A stretch of 45,880 nucleotides of DNA from Eimeria necatrix (lineage: Eukaryota; Apicomplexa; Conoidasida; Eucoccidiorida; Eimeriidae). Under the pieces are notes generated by a model. The model worked only from the letters and a program-made list of their open reading frames with translations. It had not been told where the DNA came from and made no database searches. Of this stretch, positions 34,319 through 43,139 are shown in pieces. The stretch is taken from contig NW_013655196.1 of the NCBI RefSeq assembly GCF_000499385.1, positions 1 through 45,880 on the forward strand. Reading direction: 5' to 3'. The translations under genes were made by a program, and so were the position numbers. Every line of letters begins with the position of its first letter. The first letter of the stretch is position 1.

Positions 34319-35366
34319 AATGTTGCGCATGGCACACCACTTCTGAGGGCCAGCATTATAAAGCGTGCATTTTTGGGAGCCTCGCATTTCTCGATATCAA
34401 GAGTTTTGCAATTTCGACAAATGCAACTGTAAAGGGATTAGCTTTTGGGCATGACTCCTGCTTACTATCACCTATGAGGGTTTCCATAAAGTCGAAACGC
34501 CTATGAGTTGTTGCTTTCCACAGCTACATCAGTTGAGCCTTTAATCAGCTCCAGACCAGCTTGTCAAATCTCGCTAACGAAAAATGCACGGTTTTGGGCC
34601 ATCAGAAGTGAGGGAGTTATGCCCTGCATTACACCTGTCTTCCTCTTTGTCTGAGCTCTCTTTATCGCGACCAAATCAGCCATGCGACAACCACACAAGA
34701 AAAGGTTAGTGAGACCTAGGAGGCTGTCTTGCAGCAATCTCCACCCTCATCTGAAACGCTCACTGGAGTCATCTTCAACGCGCTGTTTCGGAACATCTCC
34801 CGCCCGCTCTGCTTGTGCTTCACACAGAGGATGTAGAAGGCTCACAGTGTGCCTCCTTGCTCCCTTCATACAACCTAGGTAAGTTTCAACGCCCGGCTCC
34901 GTACCAAGTCATGCGGAGGTGCATAACCGTACATATGTCACGCAACAAGTGTCGTTGTCGTGCAATTGCATCCCCCTTTTACACGCTATAAAAAAATTGA
35001 TGGAGTTTTAGTCCATACTCTAAGCATAAAACAACTGAAAGCTTCTGCTAAGCTGCATCCCGTGACGCCATTTCGCCCGATGTGAGCTCCCCAGTCTGCG
35101 CACGTAGCCTTCTTAGCCTACAGCCTGCGTTTCGGTACATACACATGTCGAACGCCCACTTTGTTTTGCCGGCGTACGCACGCTTCGTGAACATCTACCA
35201 CATATCTACAATGTTCACTGCCCAGGAGAATGCATGCGGCTCAGGCTGAGTCAGCTGAAGCATCGGGCATTTTTGCTTCAAATCAACTTCATTTAGAGCC
35301 ACATATTAGTTTTAACAAAAGTTGCGCCTCGAAGTCTTGGTTATCAAGACCTCAAGGATAACTCAC
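34319..35366. other. No firm gene; possible intron and exon of the next gene (- strand)
   Basis: If the - strand exon at 35367-35771 is real, its intron and following exons lie here. One candidate on the - strand is about 34766-34881. It follows an acceptor-like CTTACCTAG, reads MKGARRHTVSLLHPLCEAQA and then ERAGDVPKQRVEDDSS, and runs into a donor-like CCA/GTGAGC. The link is unproven. Confidence 0.2.
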
Positions 35367-35771
35367 AGCACAACTGGGCGGGACACGCATGGGGCCACCT
35401 TGTAGTCGTCTTGCCATCATTTCCGATGTTGCGCTGCTTTGAATCATTCGAAAACACGCTACTACCAGATAGACTGTAACTAGAACAGCTGCGACAATGC
35501 CAAGAAGCAGAAGTGATGATCCGTGCCTCTGCGACTGTGGCAACCAGGGAGTTTTTGGTGTTCGCATGCTGAAATCTCCGGCTGGAAATGACGTTTGGCG
35601 TTCATGTTGAAGTGATAACCCCAAGTGAACGGGAAGGCCTACAGAATCCAGATTCAGTTTTGGAGCAAATGGCTGTTCCTCAGCGCCATTTCCAATGACC
35701 AAAACCACAGCCCACTGAGCTAAAAGAAATTTCACCTTCATTAGGTAACGAAGGGCTTTTCTGAGGCGCAT
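35367..35771 (-). CDS. Candidate first exon: leader, TM segment, RRL motif
   Basis: An ATG with an in-frame stop just upstream (TAG CTA AAG ATG) opens 135 codons ending exactly before GTGAGT, a strong donor, in phase 0. If read on unspliced, the frame stops at 35352. The N-terminus is basic then hydrophobic (KVKFLLAQWAVVLVIGNGAE), like a secretory leader. A hydrophilic stretch follows, then a clear membrane segment (SLLLLGIVAAVLVTVYLVVA) at about residues 86-106, then a short tail with RRLQGG. Coccidian secreted proteins often carry such leader/anchor pairs and RRL-type cleavage motifs. The resemblance is general, not a family match. The product is unknown. Confidence 0.38.
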
Positions 35772-36238
35772 CTTTAGCTACAGGGCAACTGGCACGTTAT
35801 TGTCTTTCCTGTGATGCTGGAGACTCAACAGTAAGGACTCCCGAATAGCCTTACAAGTGACCGCTAAGAATTGACTGCAGTTCAGATGATAACTCTGCAG
35901 CTTCCTCAAGTGTGAAGAAAAGCAAGGAGACTTGTCAGCAGAGGTGGCTTCTTTTTCATTACACCAGTGGGCTTTACCGCATTACAGCCCCATGCGGAGG
36001 CGGACTGGATCTGTGACCACATGTGCAAGGCAAAATGAACAATATCCTCGATATCTTTCGTGACAGCATCTCTGTAAAATTTTTAATGAATTGTGTTTTG
36101 CACTGTTTTCAACCATCTGCATTGCTTGCGGTCATGGCAGCAATGCTATTAATTCCCTTTTGTTTGACATTGCTGTGGCGTGGTTAGATCCTTCCTCCAT
36201 GCGTTGATTTTCATGGATACGGGAAGCACGACCCACAA
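35772..36238. other. No gene recognised
   Basis: This would be the promoter side of the - strand exon at 35367-35771. No recognisable promoter motif is seen. Confidence 0.35.
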
Positions 36239-36487
36239 CTAAAGTCGCTGTTCTGGCCATTTTAGTATGAAACACTGCATATTTGGCCCCTTTATTTCAG
36301 TAACGGCATTAACGAAGCCGGGAAATGGTATTAAGTGCCAGGCCATTTGGTGACCAGCAACGTTATTTTGAGAGTACGTGCCTTCTGGGTCTGCTGACCA
36401 AGAATGCAAAGTAAGGCCGGTAAAGCCGCCCATTAGCAGTCGCCACATTGAAAAAGATTGTGTATCGCTATAAGAGTTCAATGGCAT
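36239..36487 (-). CDS. Weak candidate exon, 82 codons
   Basis: This ATG-started frame has aromatic- and glycine-rich, protein-like composition (GGFTGLTLHSWSADPEGTYS, then HLIPFPGFVNAVTEI and MQCFILKW). It lies downstream of the secreted-type N-terminus at 36836-37018 on the same strand but in a separate frame. It could be a later exon of that gene or of a broken copy. The spacing of P, F and C residues is loosely like the end of a coccidian SRS surface-antigen domain, but too weakly to name it. Confidence 0.2.
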   Translation of the reverse strand: MPLNSYSDTQSFSMWRLLMGGFTGLTLHSWSADPEGTYSQNNVAGHQMAWHLIPFPGFVNAVTEIKGPNMQCFILKWPEQRL

Positions 36488-36612
36488 GTGTAGAAGGCTG
36501 CATGTGATTGAACGCTCAATAGGTAGCTGGCTTGCTGCCAGTCCGTCGTACGATAGTCTGCTTGAAATAAACCATCATGTCAAGCGCCGCTCTTGCCCAG
36601 CTCATGGGAAGG

Positions 36613-36852
36613 TCAGAAGTAGTCGTAAACAAGATGTGCCCTTATTATTGGCTGAAACCCAACGAGTTCATGTGGTTGCCCGTTCGGCGGTGGCTGACCA
36701 CTGCTGAAAATGCCTGGAGCGCCATTCTGCCAGAGCCAAATCGAAGGCGGCATGCAGAATCGGCGAAAATTGATGAACACGCATGTTGATATGACAGTAA
36801 CTCGAGACGTTAGTGTCATGACTACCATAGTACCCCTATGATTTCGTAGCAC
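36613..36852 (-). CDS. Weak candidate exon or frameshifted continuation
   Basis: This is a 79-codon frame on the - strand. It overlaps the end of the secreted-type frame (36836-37018) by 17 bases in another phase. It reads TSRVTVISTCVFINFRRFCM and then SIWLWQNGAPGIFSSGQPPP. A single indel near 36840 would join the two frames, which could mean a broken gene. No domain is recognised. Confidence 0.18.
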   Translation of the reverse strand: MLRNHRGTMVVMTLTSRVTVISTCVFINFRRFCMPPSIWLWQNGAPGIFSSGQPPPNGQPHELVGFQPIIRAHLVYDYF

Positions 36853-37018
36853 GGAGTATTGTAAGAAGGTAATTGGTGTCGCCAGCAGTGAATTGACGCG
36901 CTGTTGAAGCTTCTACACACGAGCACTGCACGTTTGCGCCGCATTTAGGTGTGTCAAGAAGGTGCACCGCAGAACATAGAACGCTCAGGAGAGCAATACA
37001 CCGGAGTCCGGGTGCCAT
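36836..37018 (-). CDS. Candidate secreted-protein N-terminus, 60 aa
   Basis: An ATG at 37018 begins a textbook signal peptide: short basic n-region (MAPGLR), hydrophobic core (CIALLSVLCSAV), then a polar mature part with closely spaced cysteines (TPKCGANVQCSCVEASTARQ). The frame stops after 60 codons, so it is either exon 1 with a donor that I cannot place, a very small secreted peptide, or the start of a frameshifted gene continuing at 36613-36852. The combination is common in parasite secreted antigens, but no family is assigned. Confidence 0.3.
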   Translation of the reverse strand: MAPGLRCIALLSVLCSAVHLLDTPKCGANVQCSCVEASTARQFTAGDTNYLLTILRATKS

Positions 37019-37236
37019 TATGCTTTTTTAAAGGCGATGAAACTCCTCCGCAGGCGAGCAAACCCCTTAAAAACACGAAGCTTCAGGGCTCTCGGTCCCT
37101 GCAGTTGAAAAACGTGATATCTGGCTAAAATCATGAGAATCCGGACTTAGTGGCTGCTCAGCTGTCAGGAGAGCTCACAGTAGTTGCCGCTGTAGGCCAT
37201 GATGCGTTGTGCACAGCGGGAGCCAACTCCAGTTCA

Positions 37237-37272
37237 CATATTTCCCTTGTCACAAGTGACAAGGGAAATATG
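37237..37272 (+). repeat. Perfect 17-bp inverted repeat
   Basis: CATATTTCCCTTGTCAC and its exact reverse complement are separated by only AA. The palindrome is 36 bases with no mismatch. It lies about 220 bases upstream of the start of the secreted-type frame on the - strand. It could be a protein-binding palindrome, a cruciform or a recombination scar. Confidence 0.95.
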
Positions 37273-38891
37273 TCGACCCCATATACTGACTTTGCACGGC
37301 TACCTGCTAAGATTCTGCAGTAAGGCCCATTAGCGGATTCGCATGAGGAATCCAGCACTGCTCGGAAATATCGTCGATTAGATAGTGATTGCTGGCCTTT
37401 TTCCTTGGCCGTTGTCTCAAAAATTAATTCCTCAGTTCACAGAGCTTACGAGCTCGCCTTAGCCGTAGTCTCGATAAAAAGGAGGCCCTGCACGGAATAT
37501 TGTTTGGAATGATGTGTGGTGTGATATAGGCTTGACGAGAGGCTAGGCATGTTTTGCATCATGCGTCATTCCGTATAATTATTAGGCGCTCGATGCAATT
37601 CAAAACTAACGTATCATTTGTGTTAGATATACTTTGAACAAGATTTACCGAAGGTGAAGACTAAGCGAATCTTCCACAATTCGTGTGCAATGACTCCAGA
37701 TGGAGCTGTGCTTGTGATTTTTTATTTGTATAGAGCATTTTTTGTTTTCGTCTATACTCAAGCGATATTTCGGCTCATTCTGAAGTATTTTCAAGGCAAT
37801 TCGTGGTGCGTTTGGGATAGAACTTCTAAGCTGAACACAGAAGGCTTTACTACATCGGCGAACACTGTCCATGTTAAACGCAAGTTCACAGCGCACAACT
37901 TGGTATTCTGCAATAGCGGCAAGCTGTGGGGCGAGCGCACTATTTCTTTTGCAAGTTGCTCCCCTTGCTCCAACTGAGCGATAACGGCACACCGCAAAGG
38001 TAATCTTCTGCAGTTCACACACAGCAAAGGTATGGTCTTTTGCACTTTACTGCATCTCGGCAGGAAATGCTTACTTAGTCGCGTTCGCACAAACCATAGG
38101 ACCCTCTGACGAGTCAAGCATCAGGCTTGAAAACCCAACATTCCCCAGTATTAGACCCCTCATGAGCTCATGATTATAACTGGGTGCCCCGCTATCAGTT
38201 TTAAATGCAGTGCAGAGGTTTTTATTGCTGAGAGTGACAGAGAATGCACGGTTGAGTAGCACTGCCTCGTGTTTGAGGCTTTCCTTCGGCGGATTCTTTG
38301 TTATCGAGGTGCTGGCCCAGTAGGTGGAAACGCACTCACTCGTGGCAAGTGTTGGTGGACCTATGACAAGAAAGCCACGGACTCCAAAGTGAAACGACTG
38401 AAACAATTAGCGGCGGAGGCAACAAGCCTAAATTCGTGAGCTTTCCAACAACGAAGGCTAATCGTCCAATCTAATAGCCGTCGTCACTGTTGCGCACATT
38501 GCTCTTCATACCCAAAGGATTAGCAGATATGTGTTGCAAGAGAAATTTACGGAGTAAATGGTATGCGTGGAAATCCAGTAAAACTAGTCAGTTGGAGTTT
38601 CTCTGGTGAGTATTTGGGTATTGTTTGGTTGTTTTAGTTGTTGGAGACTCCAAAGTACAAACAAACGAACTTAAACGCTTACTAAAATCTAAAAATCTGG
38701 TAAATGAATTAAAGAGATTAAATGTCCTCCGATATTCACCTCACTGGTGCTGCGTACATCTGCGGTTGAGGCTAGCACCAGGCTCTCCCATAGCTGTGTC
38801 CCAACACCAAAACAGGTTCATGCTATGGTTTCTTTATCCTTTATTACAGAATAATTTCGCACCAAGTGTGGGTGTAAGCTTTCACCATTAG
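37273..38891. other. No gene recognised
   Basis: The frames at 37654-37977 (+) and 37645-38022 (-) overlap completely and cannot both be real. The + frame has a long hydrophobic stretch (AVLVIFYLYRAFFVFVYTQA) but no start ATG near its beginning. A GTGAGT...TTTTAG pair only 32 bases long lies at 38606-38637. Confidence 0.3.
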
Positions 38892-39140
38892 GCGTCCACG
38901 AAAAATACTTTGTACCGGGCTGGGATTCGGGTTCGGATTCGGCCGACGGCTGCGATTTCCGTAGCGCTCCCATATGAACCGTTAGCAATACCTGAAAATG
39001 AAGAAGGAGCCTACCGAGTATATACGGCTAAAAATATTGTCTGTGCGTTTTTTGAGAATGTCGAAGGGATATTGCGTCGCTCGCTTTCGCACCCATTTCT
39101 CAGGAACCGTCGCGGTCCCCAATCTCGCGACCTACACTGA
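38892..39140 (+). CDS. Candidate coding fragment, unknown
   Basis: The frame is open from just after a TAG at 38889 to a TGA at 39140 (82 codons), with no ATG until well inside. Composition is protein-like (VALPYEPLAIPENEEGAYRV, then KNIVCAFFENVEGILRRSLS). It starts in a GATTCGG-repeated stretch. It lies just beyond the 3' end of the LINE relic, on the opposite strand, so it might be a fragment of another mobile element. No family is recognised. Confidence 0.2.
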   Translation, partial: ASTKNTLYRAGIRVRIRPTAAISVALPYEPLAIPENEEGAYRVYTAKNIVCAFFENVEGILRRSLSHPFLRNRRGPQSRDLH

Positions 39141-39505
39141 GTATCTTCGTAGTTTCAACAGTGTGTCGCGTATAACACTCGAATGACAAAATTTCTTGGC
39201 ATATCAGCTAAAATTCTTTTCAGCTTCCAGTTTTTCTCTTGCGGTGGTTTGCAGAGGCTGAGTTGGAGTGTCGTTTGCGCTGTTAGCCCTTCGTGTCAAC
39301 GACACTGACAATCTCCTTAAAGAAATCTTTGCTTGCTGGGTTTCGGAGTTGGACTTTGCCGCCTCGAGCAAAAGGTTTAAAAGGGGGATGTGAGGGAGCT
39401 CTAACCCCTATTGCTCGCCCGGCTGTTGGGCTAACCGTCTTCACGCGTCTGTATAAGCCCATGGTGTTAATACCGAGTGTGTGTGTATGCTGTATTGGTG
39501 TTCTA

Positions 39506-39718
39506 TTAGTTCATTAGTGTTTCATGCAACTCATGTGGAGGCACGAGAGCGGCCTCCTCCTCTTGCTCGGCTCGTGCCATTATCTGCCATGTGAAAACCC
39601 CAAAAGCAATGGCTCTGGCGGATACAGTCAGTGCTAATTTCGCACTGTATAAACCACGCTGTGCCTTCATTGAGTCCCATGTCGTGTGTAAGCACTCTTG
39701 TTTTCCTGTGCAATACAC
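39506..39718 (-). pseudogene. LINE C-terminal tail fragment
   Basis: This frame follows the endonuclease core in another phase. The part KLALTVSARAIAFGVFTWQI (about residues 27-46) matches the general pattern of the last helical block of such polyproteins (alternating small and hydrophobic residues ending in an aromatic and W), and the frame ends with an acidic stretch and a stop at 39506. I infer that a frameshift separates it from the core at 39667-39978. Confidence 0.45.
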
Positions 39719-40029
39719 CCAAGGGACCCATATACTAATGCTTCCACTGGCACTTTGTTCCCACGTTTCTCGTAAAACGTCTCAAGGCTTTGATACTTTT
39801 CTTCATTGTGGAGACGTGCTGCGCCAAACGAGTTTTTCTGGTAGTCCTCATACACAATAGCTACATCAGCTATCGTGCTTTGCTTCCGCTTCTCTTCCCT
39901 GAGTATGATGTCCGGCATTAGTAGGGTCTCCTTATCCGCTGGGCTGCTATCTATTTGCAAGGTCTTCTCCTGATTCATCGCGCTGCGCTTGAGTGCTGTT
40001 GTAATCCTCCCCAGGGCCTTGTTATGCAG
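39667..40029 (-). pseudogene. LINE restriction-like endonuclease domain
   Basis: The reading runs from LHNKALGRITTALKRSAMNQ (first motif at 40003-40029) through MPDIILREEKRKQ and IADVAIVYEDY to EEKYQSLETF and VEALVYGSLG. PD (39910-39915) and the next D (39865-39867) are 14 residues apart, followed by an E-K-Y motif. This matches the PD-(D/E)xK core of the restriction-like endonuclease of R2/R4/NeSL-type LINEs. In the element this nicks the target DNA to start reverse transcription. Here it is out of frame with the upstream zinc knuckle, so it is non-functional as it stands. Confidence 0.82.
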
Positions 40030-40469
40030 TTTTTGATTTTGCTGTCAAGGCTGTGAGGACAGTGGTTGAGCACATGCGCAAGTGTTTCGGGATCTGCAGT
40101 GCAGCGGCGACAGCGAGATACCTTAGAAGCTTTAATCTTCTAAAGGTATACTCTCGTGGGAAGTTGTGCAGAGCGTGCTCTTAATGCAAAGACGACCTCC
40201 TCCGGCTTTAGCCGTTTTCGTCCCCGCAAGAAAGCGTTGCTAGCTGCTGTTTGGTAGGCCACGGATTTCCCTTGGTCTACCTTGTTCTTCCACACCTCAC
40301 GCCGTTGCCCTGCCATGTGTTGCTGGATACTCCTATTGAGGTGCTGCTGGTCTAGATCCGAGCCCTCTGCCGCCTTCAGCAGGTGGCTGCCGTCACTCCC
40401 AGTCTCGATTCGCGTTTTGCTAACCGAGAGACTTCCTGGAAGCTCTGACCAGAGGCTTCTAATGCCCAC
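39975..40469 (-). pseudogene. LINE CCHC knuckle and PTR region
   Basis: One frame reads from about GIRSLWSELPG through YQTAASNAFLRGRKRLKPEE, RARSAQLPTRVYL, a TAG stop at 40140, then CRRCTADPETLAHVLNHC (knuckle at 40059-40112; C-x2-C-x8-H-x4-C). This knuckle and the LPTR block before it are hallmarks of LINEs with a C-terminal restriction-like endonuclease. The in-frame stop and the frameshift after HSLDSKIKN show decay. A further fragment just upstream in another frame (LHKASLARDLKATSREEARR, about 40440-40530) belongs to the same region. Confidence 0.85.
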
Positions 40470-40877
40470 CTTCTTGCTTCTTCTCTTGAGGTAGCCTTTA
40501 GGTCTCGGGCAAGAGAAGCCTTATGCAGGCAGAAAAGTGGGCCTCTCCACGATTTTGCCTTTGGAGTGTTGTCTGCTCACTCCAGTGATATAAAACGCTA
40601 TTAAGACAAAGCATTACCGAGCTTCCCAGCTTCTGCTCTAGGAGGCAGAGGGTTAACGAATCTTACGTCTGTGCCGCCGTGCCTGCAGCAATAATACCCC
40701 CACAGTTCAAAACTAAACCTGACAGTGCTATCTCTACTGATGTGCATACTCAGTCATGGAAACCTGTCAGTTTGGACCTACTTCGATGAGTAGAAATGGG
40801 CTGCACCCGCGGCGAGTAGCATAGCGCTGGGAGGTGAGTCTGGTGTGTGTGGACGACCAGAGGAGCTAGAATAACCC

Positions 40878-41060
40878 CTATAACGGAAGTGTGAATTCGC
40901 GTTGAAATACTGTCTTGTAATTATGTAGAGTGATAAGTTCTGCTCTCGCGCTCAAGCGCAGCGCCGCGTTGTCTCGAGCTGCTAGGGCTTTGTCTATTCG
41001 CTGGAGCACCAGCCTCGTGTATACCCTTCTCCACAACCTGCCGCCCCTTGTAGCTGGTAT
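40878..41060 (-). pseudogene. LINE post-reverse-transcriptase (thumb-like) fragment
   Basis: Sixty codons read RLWRRVYTRLVLQRIDKALA and then RLSARAELITLHNYKTVF, ending in TAG. The alternation resembles the helical region after the reverse-transcriptase active site, where LINEs have patterns such as L..I..AL....Q.L..L. Position and strand agree with the downstream modules. The assignment is an inference from pattern only. Confidence 0.4.
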
Positions 41061-41081
41061 CTCCTGTATGTTAATCTCGCT

Positions 41082-41159
41082 CTGTCTTCATATATTCCTA
41101 GAATTACTTTCAGCACCAATCTGCCTTCATATATTCTTAAAACTTCTTTAAGACCCGCT
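41082..41159 (+). repeat. 39-bp diverged tandem repeat
   Basis: Two 39-base units share CTG-CTTCATATATTC followed by a T-rich and AGCACC/AGACCC end. The period is a multiple of three. It marks the 5' margin of the recognisable LINE sequence. Confidence 0.8.
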
Positions 41160-41448
41160 GGTCCCACAGGATGACGCACTGGAAGTCACAGCCACCACCT
41201 GTTAAGAAACTGGTTATTAAGCTTTTTAGCATTTGAATAGAATTAAAGTGTCATGCCGCAAATACTATAAGATTGAGAAGTAGCACCGTGTATCTGACTT
41301 GGTCTGTAGCTTGCCCAGTGCACAGACACTACAACGGGCTCCCATGAAGCCTCTAGAGGCTAACAATAGGAAAAGCAAGTGACTTGTTAAATTAGTCAAG
41401 CCTAAACTGAAGATAAGGCTTTGGGGCCCTGACCGCCCTGCAGTCAGC

Positions 41449-41640
41449 CTAGGGCTTTTGGATGGCCGAGGTGCCAGCGAGGGGCTGTAGCGATGACCCG
41501 ATGATGTAGCGGGTTAGAGATAGTGCATATCTTTGAGCTGATATGCAGACCCAGGGGTAATTTGGGTTTTTAGATGCCATTTCCCAAGGTATAGTCATTC
41601 GAGTGCACCCATTGGCGAAGTCCACGATCCGCAATCCCAC
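41449..41640 (-). pseudogene. Possible LINE apurinic-type endonuclease fragment
   Basis: The frame reads VGLRIVDFANGCTRMTIPWE, then KNPNYPWV and LTRYIIGSSLQPLAG. APE-type LINE endonucleases have a block with the pattern NG.RL.DF...., a T..F, K.......TW, and then a (L/I)DYI motif at similar spacing. Here the D of DYI is R and the T before F is lost, so it would be inactive. It lies 5' of the zinc-knuckle and endonuclease modules, on the same strand. It could belong to the same element or to a second, nested one. Confidence 0.4.
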
Positions 41641-42368
41641 GTAGCACAGCTATGACAGGGCAGCGTACTACAGTTTGTGCAGCGTCTTAGCTGCGGAGCG
41701 AAAAGCTCCCCTTGCTGGAAAAAACGAGCACTTCGTTTATTGTGATACTTCTGTGGGTAATATTATGAATACTTAGCCGGAAAAGTACCCCAGATCGGGC
41801 AGTCTAACTTAGCCTGGTGGCTTTGGCTTTCTTGCCCACTGGTGGAAAGCGCGGTCTCCGCTAAATCTTAGATATTTAACAATGAACAAAACTCGTAGTC
41901 GCGCTTCATCACGGTCTTTCTTGAAATATGGGGCAAGGGACACCTTAACATTTATAACTGAAACCCCGTCGCTGCTTGTGAGTTTCCTCCCCGGGCGTAA
42001 GGGTTACTTTGTCTTGCTGCTTTAACGAGGAGACACCTAAAAGAGTCAGTTTAACGCCGGATTTAACAGACCAGAATGCTTCGAGACCCGCGGCCCTGCA
42101 TGAAATAAGAAATCAGCAAATGACATATCTCATCAGGCCAGCGAGAGAAAGCCAAAGAGAAACGACTGACTAGCATGCCTGTTCTTTCTGCTCCTTCCTT
42201 CAATGCATGTAGCGCCTCATGCGACTTTTGCTAGGTTATTTCAAATTCTGCTTTCACGCTGCTCACGTTTCAGACTCTGAGCCGTGGCATCGCTCAAATA
42301 TGTCATAGTCGCTATCACTTACTGCACTCTATCAGCAAGATAAAAGGCGCCAATTTCATAAATGAAGA
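41641..42368. other. No gene recognised
   Basis: This would be the region 5' of the possible endonuclease fragment if one long element was once present. No ORF1-like or further endonuclease motif could be seen. Confidence 0.35.
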
Positions 42369-42761
42369 ATGACAGCTTTGGAAATGGGTATGCTTACTGC
42401 TTGTCTCATGGCTCTCCTGTTATCCAAGATACTAACTCCCAAAGGATGTTGGCGCCCTGCTGTATCGGAGGTTAAACTCAACATTCAACTAACACAAAAC
42501 CAACACAAGTGTACTCTTTCCATGTTTTTTGCTTTTAGTTTTCACTATATTTTTTGTCGCAACCAGGGCAACCAGACCACGAATGATCAAGGCAGCCTCC
42601 ACTCTTACATTCGATTGAGTAGTCAGCGCCCGCTCCACAGGATTTTGTGTGAACGAAACGGGGAAGCCACTTGCCTAAATCCGGGAGAAAGATGCTTGTT
42701 TTATCCACTTTTCACCACAGTATCCCTGTTTGTTCTGGCAGCTGACCTATCAGGTTGTTAG
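42369..42761 (+). CDS. Weak candidate CDS, 130 aa, possibly with an intron
   Basis: This ATG-started frame has a hydrophobic N-terminal stretch (MGMLTACLMALLLSKIL) and a C-terminal hydrophobic tail (LFYPLFTTVSLFVLAADLSG) preceded by cysteines (CERNGEATCLNPGERC). In the middle a strong polypyrimidine run ends in AACCAG at about 42569, a likely acceptor. So either the frame is chance, or the coding part after about 42570 is an exon of a secreted, possibly membrane-anchored protein. No family is recognised. Confidence 0.2.
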   Translation: MTALEMGMLTACLMALLLSKILTPKGCWRPAVSEVKLNIQLTQNQHKCTLSMFFAFSFHYIFCRNQGNQTTNDQGSLHSYIRLSSQRPLHRILCERNGEATCLNPGERCLFYPLFTTVSLFVLAADLSGC

Positions 42762-42788
42762 GATGCAACATGTTATGTATGAATTAGC

Positions 42789-43139
42789 TCACGATATTTT
42801 GCGATATCTGTAATTGTCGATATAGAAAGAATGCGGTGGTTGGCCTCGCTTCCCTATATCGTTTAGTGACGTGCTCAGCACGAAAACGTCCAGCGCCCCC
42901 GCAGTGTGAGACCAGAAGCTGTCCTTCTCATCTTCGGGTACGCCTCTGCTTGGGTACGTCTGGTACTGGGTACGCATCTGTTTTCGCCTCATTACACGCG
43001 CCACGGGTAGAGTATGAAGAAACATGTATCGCGCAATGTCTAGGTTCTCAATAATATGACAAACCGTTGTGTTTCTGTGAAATAATGTTTGACGGTGCAA
43101 GCTCAACAACACATGAGAGACTGCACATGCAAAATGCAT
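42789..43139 (-). CDS. Weak candidate exon, 116 codons
   Basis: This - strand frame has balanced charged composition in its middle and end (MRRKQMRTQYQTYPSRGVPE, DEKDSFWSH, YIDNYRYRKIS). It overlaps the frame at 43048-43371 in another phase and could be its downstream exon after splicing or a frameshift. No domain is recognised. Confidence 0.2.
   Translation of the reverse strand: MHFACAVSHVLLSLHRQTLFHRNTTVCHIIENLDIARYMFLHTLPVARVMRRKQMRTQYQTYPSRGVPEDEKDSFWSHTAGALDVFVLSTSLNDIGKRGQPPHSFYIDNYRYRKIS
42936..42983 (+). repeat. 16-bp tandem repeat, three copies
   Basis: Three 16-base units start GGGTACG (GGGTACGCCTCTGCTT, GGGTACGTCTGGTACT, GGGTACGCATCTGTTT). They are imperfect but clearly periodic. 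Confidence 0.85.

Larger units (their letters stand above)
39506..41180 (-). mobile_element. Decayed non-LTR retrotransposon (LINE), 3' part
   Basis: Across this - strand interval the C-terminal modules of a LINE polyprotein follow in the expected order: a possible post-reverse-transcriptase helical region, the PTR block, a CCHC knuckle, HNKALGRI, and a PD...D endonuclease core. At least two frame changes and one in-frame stop interrupt them. I found no FADD/YADD catalytic motif, so the reverse-transcriptase core is missing or too decayed. 5' truncation or internal deletion is typical of old LINE copies. The 5' boundary near 41180 is approximate and no poly-A tail or target-site duplication was identified. 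Confidence 0.85.

Noticed and set aside
37645..38022. Two fully overlapping frames on opposite strands (107 and 125 codons).
   Set aside because: Both cannot be real. Neither has a domain, and only the hydrophobic stretch of the + frame is notable, so neither is called as a gene.
41000..42700. Search for the reverse-transcriptase FADD/YADD motif 5' of the LINE modules.
   Set aside because: No codon string for A-D-D preceded by an aromatic residue was seen on the - strand, so no intact reverse-transcriptase core is claimed.
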